Shown here one piece after another: positions 25,241-33,427 of a stretch of 64,000 nucleotides of DNA. The notes below the pieces were generated by a model. It had not been told where the DNA came from, searched no databases, and was given only the letters and a program-made list of their open reading frames with translations. A program made the translations under genes and the position numbers. The DNA is from Streptomyces sp. CB00455 (lineage in GTDB: Bacteria > Actinomycetota > Actinomycetes > Streptomycetales > Streptomycetaceae). The stretch covers positions 248,001-312,000 of the forward strand of contig NZ_LIVQ01000002.1 in assembly GCF_001905445.1 (NCBI RefSeq). The letters run 5' to 3'. The first letter of the stretch is position 1, and each line of letters starts with the position of its first letter.

Positions 25241-26470
25241 TCAGGCGCCGGCCGAGCCGGCGACCCAGTCGGCCCAGGACATGTTCCAGCCGCCCAGGCC
25301 GTTGCTCGGCGCCACCGTCTTGTCCTGCGAGTTGACCACCTCGACGACGTCCCCCACCAGCGTCCGTTCGAAGAACCAGCCGGCCGGGGTGTCCGAGCCG
25401 CCGCCCTTGTCGTCACGCAGGCCCACGCAGCCGTGGCTCATGTTGGCGGAGCCGAAGGTGTCGGGGCTGACCCAGTAGTTCCCGTGCAGGAACGTCCCGG
25501 AGGCGGTGAGCCGCATGGCGTGCGGGACGTCGGGGATGTCGTACTCCCCGCCGAAACCGACGGTCTGGCCGTTCATGCGGGTGACGTCGAAGAGCTCCAT
25601 CACCACCATCTTGCCGTTGTAGGTCGTGGTCTTGGGCGCTCCGGCGGTGATCGGCAGGGTCTGCAGCAGCTGCCCGTCCCGGCGGATCTCCATGGTGTGC
25701 GCGGCGGCGTCCACGGTGGAGATCTGGGAACGGCCGACGGTGAAGGTGATCGTCTTGTCCTGGATGCCGTAGGAGCCGGGCGCGCCCTCGACGTCGCGCA
25801 GGTTCACCTTCACGGTGACCACGGTGCCCGGTTTCCAGTACTCCTTGGGCCGGAAGTCGAGCCGCTCCTTGCCGAACCAGTGGCCGACGACCTCCACCGG
25901 CGGGTCGGCGGTGACGGTGATGCCCCGCTCCACCTCGGCGCGGCGCTCCACGGCCCGGCTGAAGTTGAAGGAGACGATCATGCCGGTGCCGACGGTCGAG
26001 CGGTTCTCGGGCTTGAAGTAGCCGATGAACCGCTCCTCGGGAACGTAGGTGGTGAAGGTGGTGTGCCGGGCCTGGCGCCGGTCGTGCCCGTCGCGGGCGA
26101 CGGCGTCCACGGTGTACTTGGCCGCGAGCGAGAGCCGGCCCGCGGCGGGGTCGGGGCTCCAGCTGAGCCCGTCCTGCGCGATGGTGCCGGGGACCCGCTC
26201 CTCCTGGGCGTCCTCCACCTTGGTGACCACGACCCGCTCCAGGCGGCCCTCCGGCACCGTCACGCCCAGCCGTCCGTCGGCCGGCACCCCCTTGGCGTTG
26301 TCGCCGGGGGTGATCCGGATGGCCTCGTCCGGGGAGCGCGGCTTGCCCGGCAACTCGATCTCGACCGGGGACCGGCCGTCCTGGGTGCATCCGGCCAGGC
26401 CGCCGAGCAGGCCCGCCCAAGCCGCCACGGCGGCCAAGCCCGCCCCTGCCCGCCTCGTCAGAAGTGTCAC
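25241..26470 (-). CDS. L,D-transpeptidase lipoprotein, second paralogue
   Basis: This 409-residue paralogue of the neighbouring transpeptidase shares the same order: lipobox LAGC (Cys28), two Ig-like domains, and a YkuD domain with the nucleophile Cys348 in SHGCVGLRDDKGGG. The C-terminus is GGWNMSWADWV. The Gly/Asp linker of the other copy is absent. GTG 26468-26470 has a clean GGAGGGGAC ribosome site; the frame is open to 26710 but that stretch overlaps the glgX region and is not coding. Both genes read left, away from glgX. Duplication suggests growth-phase or location-specific use; that is inference. Confidence 0.93.
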   Translation of the reverse strand: MTLLTRRAGAGLAAVAAWAGLLGGLAGCTQDGRSPVEIELPGKPRSPDEAIRITPGDNAKGVPADGRLGVTVPEGRLERVVVTKVEDAQEERVPGTIAQDGLSWSPDPAAGRLSLAAKYTVDAVARDGHDRRQARHTTFTTYVPEERFIGYFKPENRSTVGTGMIVSFNFSRAVERRAEVERGITVTADPPVEVVGHWFGKERLDFRPKEYWKPGTVVTVKVNLRDVEGAPGSYGIQDKTITFTVGRSQISTVDAAAHTMEIRRDGQLLQTLPITAGAPKTTTYNGKMVVMELFDVTRMNGQTVGFGGEYDIPDVPHAMRLTASGTFLHGNYWVSPDTFGSANMSHGCVGLRDDKGGGSDTPAGWFFERTLVGDVVEVVNSQDKTVAPSNGLGGWNMSWADWVAGSAGA

Positions 26471-26642
26471 GTCCCCTCCAACGACCGGGGCCCTCCGGGG
26501 GAAACGTGGGCGGGCCGCACGTTCCGGGCGGATCAGTACGGGAAGAACAGTGTGAAGGACCAGACGGGGGCGGGCCCGGGCCGGGACGCCCGGGCCGCGC
26601 TTCCCCTCCCCCGCAGGTACCCAGGAGCCGTGGAGGCGGGCA

Positions 26643-28997
26643 GTGTCGAGCGCAGCCGAGCAAGAAGAGGCGGTGGAAGCCGTCGGGAACGCCGGATCCG
26701 CCGGACCCACCGTCGCGGACGCGGTGCCCGGCGCCCCCGCCGCGCCGCTGCCGCAGGCGGACCTGCTGCCCGGGGGGCCACCGGACGGGCAGCCGAACGG
26801 CCAGGGCAGGGCCCAGGTGTTACGGGCGTCCGCGCGCCCGGGACCACCGGTGTGGCCCGGGTCCTCGCATCCCCTGGGGGCCCGCTACCGCCAGGGCGCC
26901 GACGGGACCCACGGGACGGCGGGCACCAATTTCGCCCTGTGGGCACAGGGCGCGGAGGCGGTGGAGGTGTGCCTGTTCGACGAGGGCGGGACCGAGACGC
27001 GCTGCGCCCTGACGGAGCTCACGCACGAGATCTGGCACGGCTTCGTGCCGGGCGTGCGCCCCGGGCAGCGGTACGGCTTCCGGGTGCACGGGCGGTGGGA
27101 CCCCTGGACGGGCGTGCGCCACAATCCGGCGAAGCTGCTGCTGGACCCGTACGCCCGCGCCGTGGACGGCGACTTCACCCTGCCTCCCGAGGTGTACGGG
27201 CACGTCCGGGACTGGCCGCAGCAGTACATCGCCGACACCGTGCGCGACGACCGGGATTCGGCGCCCTTCGTCCCCAAGGGGGTCGTGGTCCACGACGACG
27301 ACGACTGGGCGGACGACGTCCGGCCCAAGACCCCCTGGGCCGATTCGGTGATCTACGAGCTGCACGTGCGCGGCTTCACCATGCGCCATCCGGGGGTTCC
27401 CGGGGAGCTGCGCGGGACGTACGCGGGCCTGGCCCATCCGGCGGCCGTCGAGCACCTGGTGAAGCTGGGCGTGACGGCGGTCGAGCTGCTGCCGGTGCAC
27501 CAGTTCGCGCACGAGGACCACCTGCTGCGGCGGGGGCTGCGCAACTACTGGGGCTACAACTCGGTGGGCTACTTCGCCCCGCACGCGGGCTACTCGTCGA
27601 GCGGTACGACGGGCCAGCAAGTCGGTGAGTTCAAGCGGATGGTGCGGGCGCTGCACGCGGCGGGGATCGAGGTGATCCTCGACGTGGTCTACAACCACAC
27701 GGCGGAGGCGGGCGAGCTCGGTCCGACGCTGTCCCTGCGCGGGATCGACAACCGCGGCTACTACCGCCTCCAGTGCGACCAGCGCCGCTACGCCGACTAC
27801 ACGGGGTGCGGCAACACCCTGCACGCCGGGCGGCCGCACGTGCTGCGCCTGATCACGGACTCCCTGCGCTACTGGGTCACGGAGATGGGCGTGGACGGCT
27901 TCCGCTTCGACCTGGCGGCGGCGCTGGCCCGTTCCATGCACGACGTGGACATGCTGTCGCCGTTCCTGGCGGTGATCGCCCAGGACCCGGTGCTGCGGCG
28001 GGTCAAACTGATCGCCGAGCCGTGGGACGTGGGCTCGGGCGGCTACCAGGTGGGGGCCTTCCCGCCGATGTGGACGGAGTGGAACGACAGGTACCGGGAC
28101 GCCGTGCGGGATTTCTGGCGGGGCGCGCTGCCGGACGTGCGGGACCTCGGCTACCGGCTCTCCGGATCGAGCGACCTCTACGCCTGGGGCGGGCGGCGGC
28201 CGTACGCCTCGGTGAACTTCGTGACGGCCCACGACGGTTTCACCCTGCGGGACCTGGTCAGCTACGAGCGCAAGCACAACGACGCGAACGGGGAGGACGG
28301 CCGGGACGGGACCAATGACAACCGGTCGTGGAACTGCGGGGCCGAGGGCGAGAGCGACGACGCGCGCGTCACGGCCCTGCGCCGCCGGCAGCTGCGCAAC
28401 CTGCTCACCACGCTGCTGCTGTCGACGGGGGTCCCGATGCTCGTCGCGGGGGACGAGTTCGGGCGTACCCAGGGCGGCAACAACAACGCGTACTGCCAGG
28501 ACAACGAGCTGGGCTGGGTGGACTGGTCGCTGCTGGAGGACCCGGCCTGGCGGGAGCTGGCCGCGCTGGTGGCGCGGCTGATCTCGCTGCGCCACGCCCA
28601 CCCGGTGCTGCGTCGCCGCGCGTTCTTCTCGGGGCGCCCGCAGGCCGCGGACGGGCTGCGGGACCTGGCGTGGTTCACGCCGGGGGGCTTGGAGATGACG
28701 GAGCGGGACTGGTACGCCCCGGCGGCGGCGCTGGGGATGTACCTGTCGGGCCGGGACATCCCGGGCCGCGACGAGCGGGGGCGGCAGGTGACGGACGACA
28801 GCTTCCTGGCCCTGCTGCACACCGGCGACCGGCCGGTGCCGTGGGTCCTGCCCGGTGCGCCGTGGGCGGACAGTTACGAACTCGTGCTGGACACCTCGCT
28901 GGAGGACCAGGCCGCGGCGCCGGGGGGCCGGCTGCCCGGCGGCGGGACCCTGACGGTTCCGGCCAGGTCGGTGCTGCTGTTGCGGGTGACGGACTGA
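26643..28997 (+). CDS. glgX: glycogen debranching enzyme GlgX, TTA codon
   Basis: This 784-residue GH13 enzyme removes alpha-1,6 branches from phosphorylase-limited glycogen. A CBM48-like domain follows the N-terminal tail. The catalytic GH13 motifs are DVVYNHTAE, GFRFDLAAALA (nucleophile Asp), LIAEPWDVG (acid Glu) and FVTAHDGF. The first 75 residues are Pro/Gly/Ala-rich and poorly conserved. Codon 60 (26820-26822, in AQV-Leu-RAS) is TTA, so synthesis should need the bldA tRNA unless a downstream start is used. GTG 26643 has GGAGG six bases upstream. It stands apart from the glgP/glgE cluster but serves the same alpha-glucan cycle. Confidence 0.95.
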   Translation: MSSAAEQEEAVEAVGNAGSAGPTVADAVPGAPAAPLPQADLLPGGPPDGQPNGQGRAQVLRASARPGPPVWPGSSHPLGARYRQGADGTHGTAGTNFALWAQGAEAVEVCLFDEGGTETRCALTELTHEIWHGFVPGVRPGQRYGFRVHGRWDPWTGVRHNPAKLLLDPYARAVDGDFTLPPEVYGHVRDWPQQYIADTVRDDRDSAPFVPKGVVVHDDDDWADDVRPKTPWADSVIYELHVRGFTMRHPGVPGELRGTYAGLAHPAAVEHLVKLGVTAVELLPVHQFAHEDHLLRRGLRNYWGYNSVGYFAPHAGYSSSGTTGQQVGEFKRMVRALHAAGIEVILDVVYNHTAEAGELGPTLSLRGIDNRGYYRLQCDQRRYADYTGCGNTLHAGRPHVLRLITDSLRYWVTEMGVDGFRFDLAAALARSMHDVDMLSPFLAVIAQDPVLRRVKLIAEPWDVGSGGYQVGAFPPMWTEWNDRYRDAVRDFWRGALPDVRDLGYRLSGSSDLYAWGGRRPYASVNFVTAHDGFTLRDLVSYERKHNDANGEDGRDGTNDNRSWNCGAEGESDDARVTALRRRQLRNLLTTLLLSTGVPMLVAGDEFGRTQGGNNNAYCQDNELGWVDWSLLEDPAWRELAALVARLISLRHAHPVLRRRAFFSGRPQAADGLRDLAWFTPGGLEMTERDWYAPAAALGMYLSGRDIPGRDERGRQVTDDSFLALLHTGDRPVPWVLPGAPWADSYELVLDTSLEDQAAAPGGRLPGGGTLTVPARSVLLLRVTD

Positions 28998-29038
28998 CCG
29001 CGGGTGGGGGCTGCGATGATGTGGCCTTCACACGAACA

Positions 29039-29056
29039 CGCGTGCACGTGCACGCG
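29039..29056. promoter_or_regulatory. 18-bp perfect palindrome
   Basis: CGCGTGCACGTGCACGCG is fully self-complementary. It lies 42 bases after the glgX stop and about 30 bases before the next ATG. It could be an operator for the phosphotransferase gene or a short hairpin ending glgX. Confidence 0.5.
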
Positions 29057-29084
29057 CGTGCCATCGAGGTGGTCAGGGGTGCGC

Positions 29085-29807
29085 ATGGCGAGTGTCGGGA
29101 CGGCGCTGCGGGAGCTGCGCGGGGCGCAGAAGCCGGCGAAGGGGGTATCGCTCTATTCGCGGTACGTCAACCGGCCGGCCGGGCGGTACCTGGCCGCCGG
29201 GTCGTACGCGCTCGGGCTCACCCCGAACCAGGTGACCCTGGTCAGCGCCGCCCTCAGCTTCGCCGGCGTCGCCGCGGTCGCGCTGGCCGCGCCCTCCTGG
29301 GGGCTGGGGATCGCGGTGTGGGCCGCGCTGGCCGCCGGGTTCGCCTTCGACTCCGCCGACGGGCAGCTGGCGCGTCTGCGCGGGGGCGGCAGCGCCGCGG
29401 GCGAGTGGCTGGACCACGTCGTGGACTGCGCCAAGCTCACCGCGCTGCACTCCTGCGTGCTCATCGCCTTCCACCGCTTCCCCGGCGAGTACGGCACGGG
29501 CTCGGACGGCTGGCTGCTGGTGCCGCTGGGCTTCCAGTTCGCCTCGGTCGTCACCTTCTTCGGGGGGCTGCTGACCGAGAAGCTGGGGCACCGGCCCGCA
29601 CCGGGCAGCCCCGCCGCCGCGCCGTCGACCGTGCGCGCGGTGGCGTTGCTGCCCGTGGACTACGGGGTGTTCTGCCTGGTGTTCCTGCTGCTCGGCGGCG
29701 GGGAGCTGTTCCGCTGGGTGTACGCGGGCTTCGGGGTCGCCGCCGCGGTGTTCCTGCTGGCGTTCCTCGCGAAGTGGTTCCGGGAGCTCAGCGCCGTTCC
29801 GCGATGA
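29085..29807 (+). CDS. CDP-alcohol phosphatidyltransferase family protein
   Basis: This 240-residue membrane enzyme transfers a phosphoalcohol from CDP to an acceptor alcohol. The family motif D-G-x2-A-R-x8-G-x3-D-x3-D is complete in DGQLARLRGGGSAAGEWLDHVVD at about residues 92-114 (read as DGQLAR, then GEWLD and VVD). Five to six helices surround it. ATG 29085 follows AGGGGTGCGC. The 3' end overlaps that of the convergent cytidylyltransferase gene by 20 bases. The partner would supply the CDP-alcohol, so the product may be a phospholipid or a glycan phosphodiester. The alcohol is unknown. Confidence 0.88.
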   Translation: MASVGTALRELRGAQKPAKGVSLYSRYVNRPAGRYLAAGSYALGLTPNQVTLVSAALSFAGVAAVALAAPSWGLGIAVWAALAAGFAFDSADGQLARLRGGGSAAGEWLDHVVDCAKLTALHSCVLIAFHRFPGEYGTGSDGWLLVPLGFQFASVVTFFGGLLTEKLGHRPAPGSPAAAPSTVRAVALLPVDYGVFCLVFLLLGGGELFRWVYAGFGVAAAVFLLAFLAKWFRELSAVPR

Positions 29808-30303
29808 GCGGCTCCGGCGGGGCGGCCGGTCCGGCGAGCGCGTCCAGTGCCCGGCGCAGCTGGGTGCTGGAGGTGTGGACGGTGTAGGGGAAGTAGACGA
29901 CGTCGACGCCGTGCGCGGCGAAGTCGCGTTCCAGCCGGTCGCCCTTGGGCGTGCCCCGCCAGTCGTCGCCCTTGAAGATGACGTCGAAGCGGACCTGCCG
30001 CCAGGTCTCCACCTTGTCCGGGACGGTCTCGACGAAGGCCGCGTCGACGTACTTCACGCTGCGGACGATTTCCAGCCGTTCGACGAGCGGGATCATCGGG
30101 CGGCGGCCCTTGGCGAGTTCGGCCATCTCGTCGGAGACCACGCCGGCCACGAGGTAGTCGCACTGGCTGCGGGCGTGCCGGAGGATGTTGAGATGTCCGA
30201 TGTGGAATAGATCGTACGCACCTGGCGCGTAGCCCACTCGGTACGTCCCCGGAATCCCGCGCCGCGCGGGCGCGCCAAGGTCGGACATGTCCCGCTCCGT
30301 CAT
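29788..30303 (-). CDS. cytidylyltransferase (TagD-like)
   Basis: This 171-residue nucleotidyltransferase joins CMP to a phosphoalcohol such as glycerol-3-phosphate. The HxGH motif is in AYDLFHIGHLNIL, and the second signature appears as HTSSTQLRR near residue 150, like the RTEGISTS block of TagD. ATG 30301-30303 has GGGGGG upstream; a start at 30354 adds a leader with no homology. It converges on, and overlaps, the CDP-alcohol phosphotransferase gene. Both sit at the edge of the surface-glycan region, which suggests a glycerol- or ethanolamine-type substituent on a polymer. Confidence 0.88.
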   Translation of the reverse strand: MTERDMSDLGAPARRGIPGTYRVGYAPGAYDLFHIGHLNILRHARSQCDYLVAGVVSDEMAELAKGRRPMIPLVERLEIVRSVKYVDAAFVETVPDKVETWRQVRFDVIFKGDDWRGTPKGDRLERDFAAHGVDVVYFPYTVHTSSTQLRRALDALAGPAAPPEPLIAERR

Positions 30304-30320
30304 CTGTATACCCCCCAAAG

Positions 30321-30340
30321 ACCACACCCCCCGGTGTGGT
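30321..30340. promoter_or_regulatory. 8-bp inverted repeat between divergent genes
   Basis: ACCACACC (30321-30328) and GGTGTGGT (30333-30340) are perfect complements around four C bases, in the 128-bp space between the divergent cytidylyltransferase and glycosyltransferase genes. It is a candidate operator for either gene. Confidence 0.4.
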
Positions 30341-30431
30341 GGATTAGCAGACAATAGCGTGCACGTTCCGCACCACGCCGGTGAACGAATAGGGTGACGT
30401 GCGCATCATCCAGGGGAGAAGGGGACGCTCA

Positions 30432-31667
30432 GTGTCCAGATCCGGTCACCGGCGCCTGCTGCTGGTTTCCACCAATTACGCCCCCGAGCACGCCGGGATC
30501 GGGCCCTACGCGACCCAGATCGCGGAGCACTGGGCGGATCTCGGCCACGAGACCCATGTCCTCGCGGGCATGCCGCACTACCCGGCCTGGTCGCTGGAGC
30601 CGCAGTACAAGGGCGCGCTGCGGCGCACCGAGCAGCGCGCGGGGGTGACCGTGCACCGGCGTGCGCACACCGTGCCGCCGCGCCAGACCGCCGTGCGGCG
30701 GGCCCTGTTCGAAGGATCGATCCTGCTGCACGGCGCCGTGGCCCCGCCCCGGATGCCGAAGCCGGACGCGGTCCTCGCCCAGATGCCGAGCCTGGCCGGC
30801 GGGGTGCTGGCCGCCCGGCTCGCGGCCCGGTGGAAGGTCCCTTACGTCCCGGTCGTCCAGGACCTGATGGGCGCCGCGGCCGCGCAGAGCGGGATCAGCG
30901 GCGGCGACAAGGCCGCCGCGATCGCCGGGCGGGCCGAGGCGTACGCCCTCAAGCGGGCCGCCCTCGTCGGCGTCATCCACGAGACCTTCGTGGACCGGGT
31001 CGTCGGCATGGGCGTGGACCCGGGCCGGATCCGGCTCGTCCCCAACTGGTCGCACGTGGCGGTGCCCACCAAGCCGCGCGGCGAGACCCGCCGTCACCTC
31101 GGCTGGTCCCCCGGTCAGACCGTCGTGCTGCACTCCGGGAACATGGGCCTCAAGCAGGGGCTGGAGGTCCTCGTCGGCGCCGCCCGCCTGGACCCGGGCG
31201 TCCGCTTCGTCCTGATGGGTGACGGCAGTCAGCGCGCGGCCCTGGCCGCCCTCTCCCGCGACGTGCCGAATCTGGACATCATCCCCCCTGCCGCCGAGGG
31301 CGAGTTCCCCGATATCCTCGCCGCGGCGGACGTGCTCGCGGTCACGCAGCACGCCGCCGTGATGGACATGAGCGTTCCGTCGAAGCTCACTTCCTATTTC
31401 CAGGCGGGCCGGCCCGTCGTCGCCTCGGTGGCGGCGCAGGGCGGAACCGCCCAGGAGGTGGAGCGCTCGGGCGCAGGGGTGCTCGTGCAGCCGGAGGACC
31501 CCCAGGCGCTGCTGAAGGCCGTACGGGCCCTGGCCGAGGACCCCGAAGGCGCCAACGCACTGGGAGCGGCCGGGCCCCGCCACGTGGCGGCCCATCTGAG
31601 CCGCGAAGCGGGCCTGGCCCGCATCGACGCACTGATAGACGAAGCACTTGGGGGTCCCCGGACGTGA
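30432..31667 (+). CDS. glycosyltransferase family 4 (WcaI/WbuB-like)
   Basis: This 411-residue GT-B glycosyltransferase should add a sugar to a lipid-linked surface glycan. It has the N-terminal nucleotide-fold start LLLVSTNYAPEHAGIGPYA of the WcaI/WbuB group. In the C-terminal half, VVLHSGNMGLKQGLE and the EX7E-like region around MSVPSKLTSYFQAGRPVV bind the sugar nucleotide. I chose GTG 30432 (AAGGGGA seven bases upstream); a GTG at 30399 is possible, but it lies three bases past a TAGGGT -10 box at 30390. Its stop overlaps the Wzz-like gene by 4 nt, starting a three-gene coupled run. Confidence 0.88.
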   Translation: MSRSGHRRLLLVSTNYAPEHAGIGPYATQIAEHWADLGHETHVLAGMPHYPAWSLEPQYKGALRRTEQRAGVTVHRRAHTVPPRQTAVRRALFEGSILLHGAVAPPRMPKPDAVLAQMPSLAGGVLAARLAARWKVPYVPVVQDLMGAAAAQSGISGGDKAAAIAGRAEAYALKRAALVGVIHETFVDRVVGMGVDPGRIRLVPNWSHVAVPTKPRGETRRHLGWSPGQTVVLHSGNMGLKQGLEVLVGAARLDPGVRFVLMGDGSQRAALAALSRDVPNLDIIPPAAEGEFPDILAAADVLAVTQHAAVMDMSVPSKLTSYFQAGRPVVASVAAQGGTAQEVERSGAGVLVQPEDPQALLKAVRALAEDPEGANALGAAGPRHVAAHLSREAGLARIDALIDEALGGPRT

Positions 31668-33427
31668 TCGAGACGAACCGCCCTGCAGCGGCACCGGCCG
31701 AGGACGAACCCGATCTCCTGCGGGACCAGTTCCGGCAGCTCCTGCGCTACCGCCGGCTCATCGGCGCCGGCATCGGGATCGGTCTGCTGGGCGGCGTCTA
31801 TCTCGGCATCTCCACGGCGGACACCTACGTCGCCACCGCCGACGTCGTCCTGCGGGCGCCCACCGACGACCCCTTCAACCCGAGCCTGGCCCCCGACAAG
31901 GCGATCAACATCGGCTCGGAGCGCCAGGTCGCGCTCAGCTCCTCCATAGCCAACGAGGCCGCGAAGAAGCTCGGCGTCACCTCCTCCGGCTTCGCCGCCC
32001 TGCGCAGCGGCCTGCAGGTGACCAACCCGCCCCAGACGATGGTGCTCCGCTTCACCTACACCGCCTCCTCGCCCAAGGAGGCCGCAAAGCGCGCCAACGC
32101 GATGACGGAGGCGTACCTGCTCAAGCGGCAGGATGCCCTCGACGTCACCCGCGACAAGATGGTCAAGGGCTACCAGGACCAGCGCGACCCCGTCGCCAAG
32201 TCGCTCGACGACCTCGTCCGGCAGATCAACGCGATGCCGGCCGGTCCGGGGCGCGACGCGGCGTACTCCTCCAAGACCGACCTGCAGAGCAAGGTCAACA
32301 CCCTCAACGGCAACATCGCCAAGCTCCAGGCCCTGGACATGACCCCGGGCCGGGTGACCAGCGCCGCGACCGCGCCCACCTCACCCGACGGGCCCGGCAT
32401 CCCCATGTCGCTGGCGCTCGGCGCGGCCGTGGGCCTCGCGCTCGGCCTGCTCGCCGCCTGGGTCCGGCTCGTCTTCGACCCGGCGCCGCGCTCCGAGGGC
32501 GATGTGGCCCGCGCCCTGCGCGCGCCCGTCCTCGGCTACCTCCCGCGGGACAAGACGGGCGGCGGCCCGATCCTCGCCGCCGGGGAGGCCGATCCGCGGC
32601 TCGCCGAGGAGTACCGCTCGGTGGCCTTCCGCCTCGCCTACGATGCCCGGTTCGCCGACCGGCGCCGCCTCCTCGTCGTCGCTCCGCGCGGCAGCAGCGA
32701 GACCGCCGCCGCCGTGGCCGTGAACCTCGGTGCCTCCTTCGCGGAGACCGGCAAGGACGTCCTGCTCATCGAGGCGGACCTGCGCACGCCGGTGCTCGCC
32801 AGCCAGCTGCCGACCGACGCGGGCGGCCGCCCGCGCTGGAGCCAGACGCCCGGCGGCCAGGGCTCCGGCAAGCGCTCCGCCCCGCAGGGTGAGACCGACT
32901 GGCCCGACGGCCGCCAGCTCGTGGTGGACGCGGGCGAGTCCGGCGCCTTCGACCTGATCCCGGGCGAGCGCGTGCGCAACGTCCCGCGTGCGCTGACCTC
33001 CCCGCGCGCCACCCGGCTGATCTCCGAGGCCGACTCCCCCAACTCCACCGTCATCGTGCTCGCGCCGCCCGTGCTCTCCTACGCCGACGCCCTGGCCCTG
33101 GTCGACCGCGTCGACGGCGTCCTGGTGGTCTGCAACCCGCGCGCAGTCCACCGCAGCGACCTGACCCGCATCCGCGAACTGATCAGCGGCGCGGGCGGCA
33201 CCGTGCTGGGCGCGGTGCTGCACGCCCCGCTGCCCGGTGAGAAGCGCACCCTGGGCAGGGGCGGCGACGGGTCCACGGTCGCGTCCACGGCGCCGTCGGC
33301 GCCCTCCGCGCCCTCCGCGCCGCAGCCCCAGCCGATCCCCTACGAGGTGGCCGGGGCCGAGCAGCACATCCCGGGCGACGGCACGGACACGGTCGCCCTG
33401 CGGACGGTCCGCATGGGCCGGCGGTGA
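31664..33427 (+). CDS. Wzz/chain-length determinant protein with degenerate P-loop
   Basis: This 587-residue inner-membrane protein belongs to the polysaccharide co-polymerase group. It has a Wzz N-terminal domain with helices at about 32-49 and 247-268 and an extracytoplasmic helical segment between. The cytoplasmic domain resembles BY-kinases: the Walker A' strand VLLIEADLRTP (about 366-376) is present. However, the P-loop position reads VVAPRGSSETAAAVA (338-352), without the Gly-Lys-Ser/Thr needed for ATP binding, and there is no C-terminal Tyr cluster. A Ser/Pro/Ala repeat (APSAPSAPSAP) precedes the end. It is translationally coupled both ways (GTGA overlaps). It probably sets chain length without kinase activity. 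Confidence 0.86.
   Translation: MIETNRPAAAPAEDEPDLLRDQFRQLLRYRRLIGAGIGIGLLGGVYLGISTADTYVATADVVLRAPTDDPFNPSLAPDKAINIGSERQVALSSSIANEAAKKLGVTSSGFAALRSGLQVTNPPQTMVLRFTYTASSPKEAAKRANAMTEAYLLKRQDALDVTRDKMVKGYQDQRDPVAKSLDDLVRQINAMPAGPGRDAAYSSKTDLQSKVNTLNGNIAKLQALDMTPGRVTSAATAPTSPDGPGIPMSLALGAAVGLALGLLAAWVRLVFDPAPRSEGDVARALRAPVLGYLPRDKTGGGPILAAGEADPRLAEEYRSVAFRLAYDARFADRRRLLVVAPRGSSETAAAVAVNLGASFAETGKDVLLIEADLRTPVLASQLPTDAGGRPRWSQTPGGQGSGKRSAPQGETDWPDGRQLVVDAGESGAFDLIPGERVRNVPRALTSPRATRLISEADSPNSTVIVLAPPVLSYADALALVDRVDGVLVVCNPRAVHRSDLTRIRELISGAGGTVLGAVLHAPLPGEKRTLGRGGDGSTVASTAPSAPSAPSAPQPQPIPYEVAGAEQHIPGDGTDTVALRTVRMGRR

Noticed and set aside
24632..26642. Upstream part of a long rightward frame across both transpeptidases
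   Set aside because: It lies in shadow of two real leftward lipoprotein genes; composition is not protein-like.
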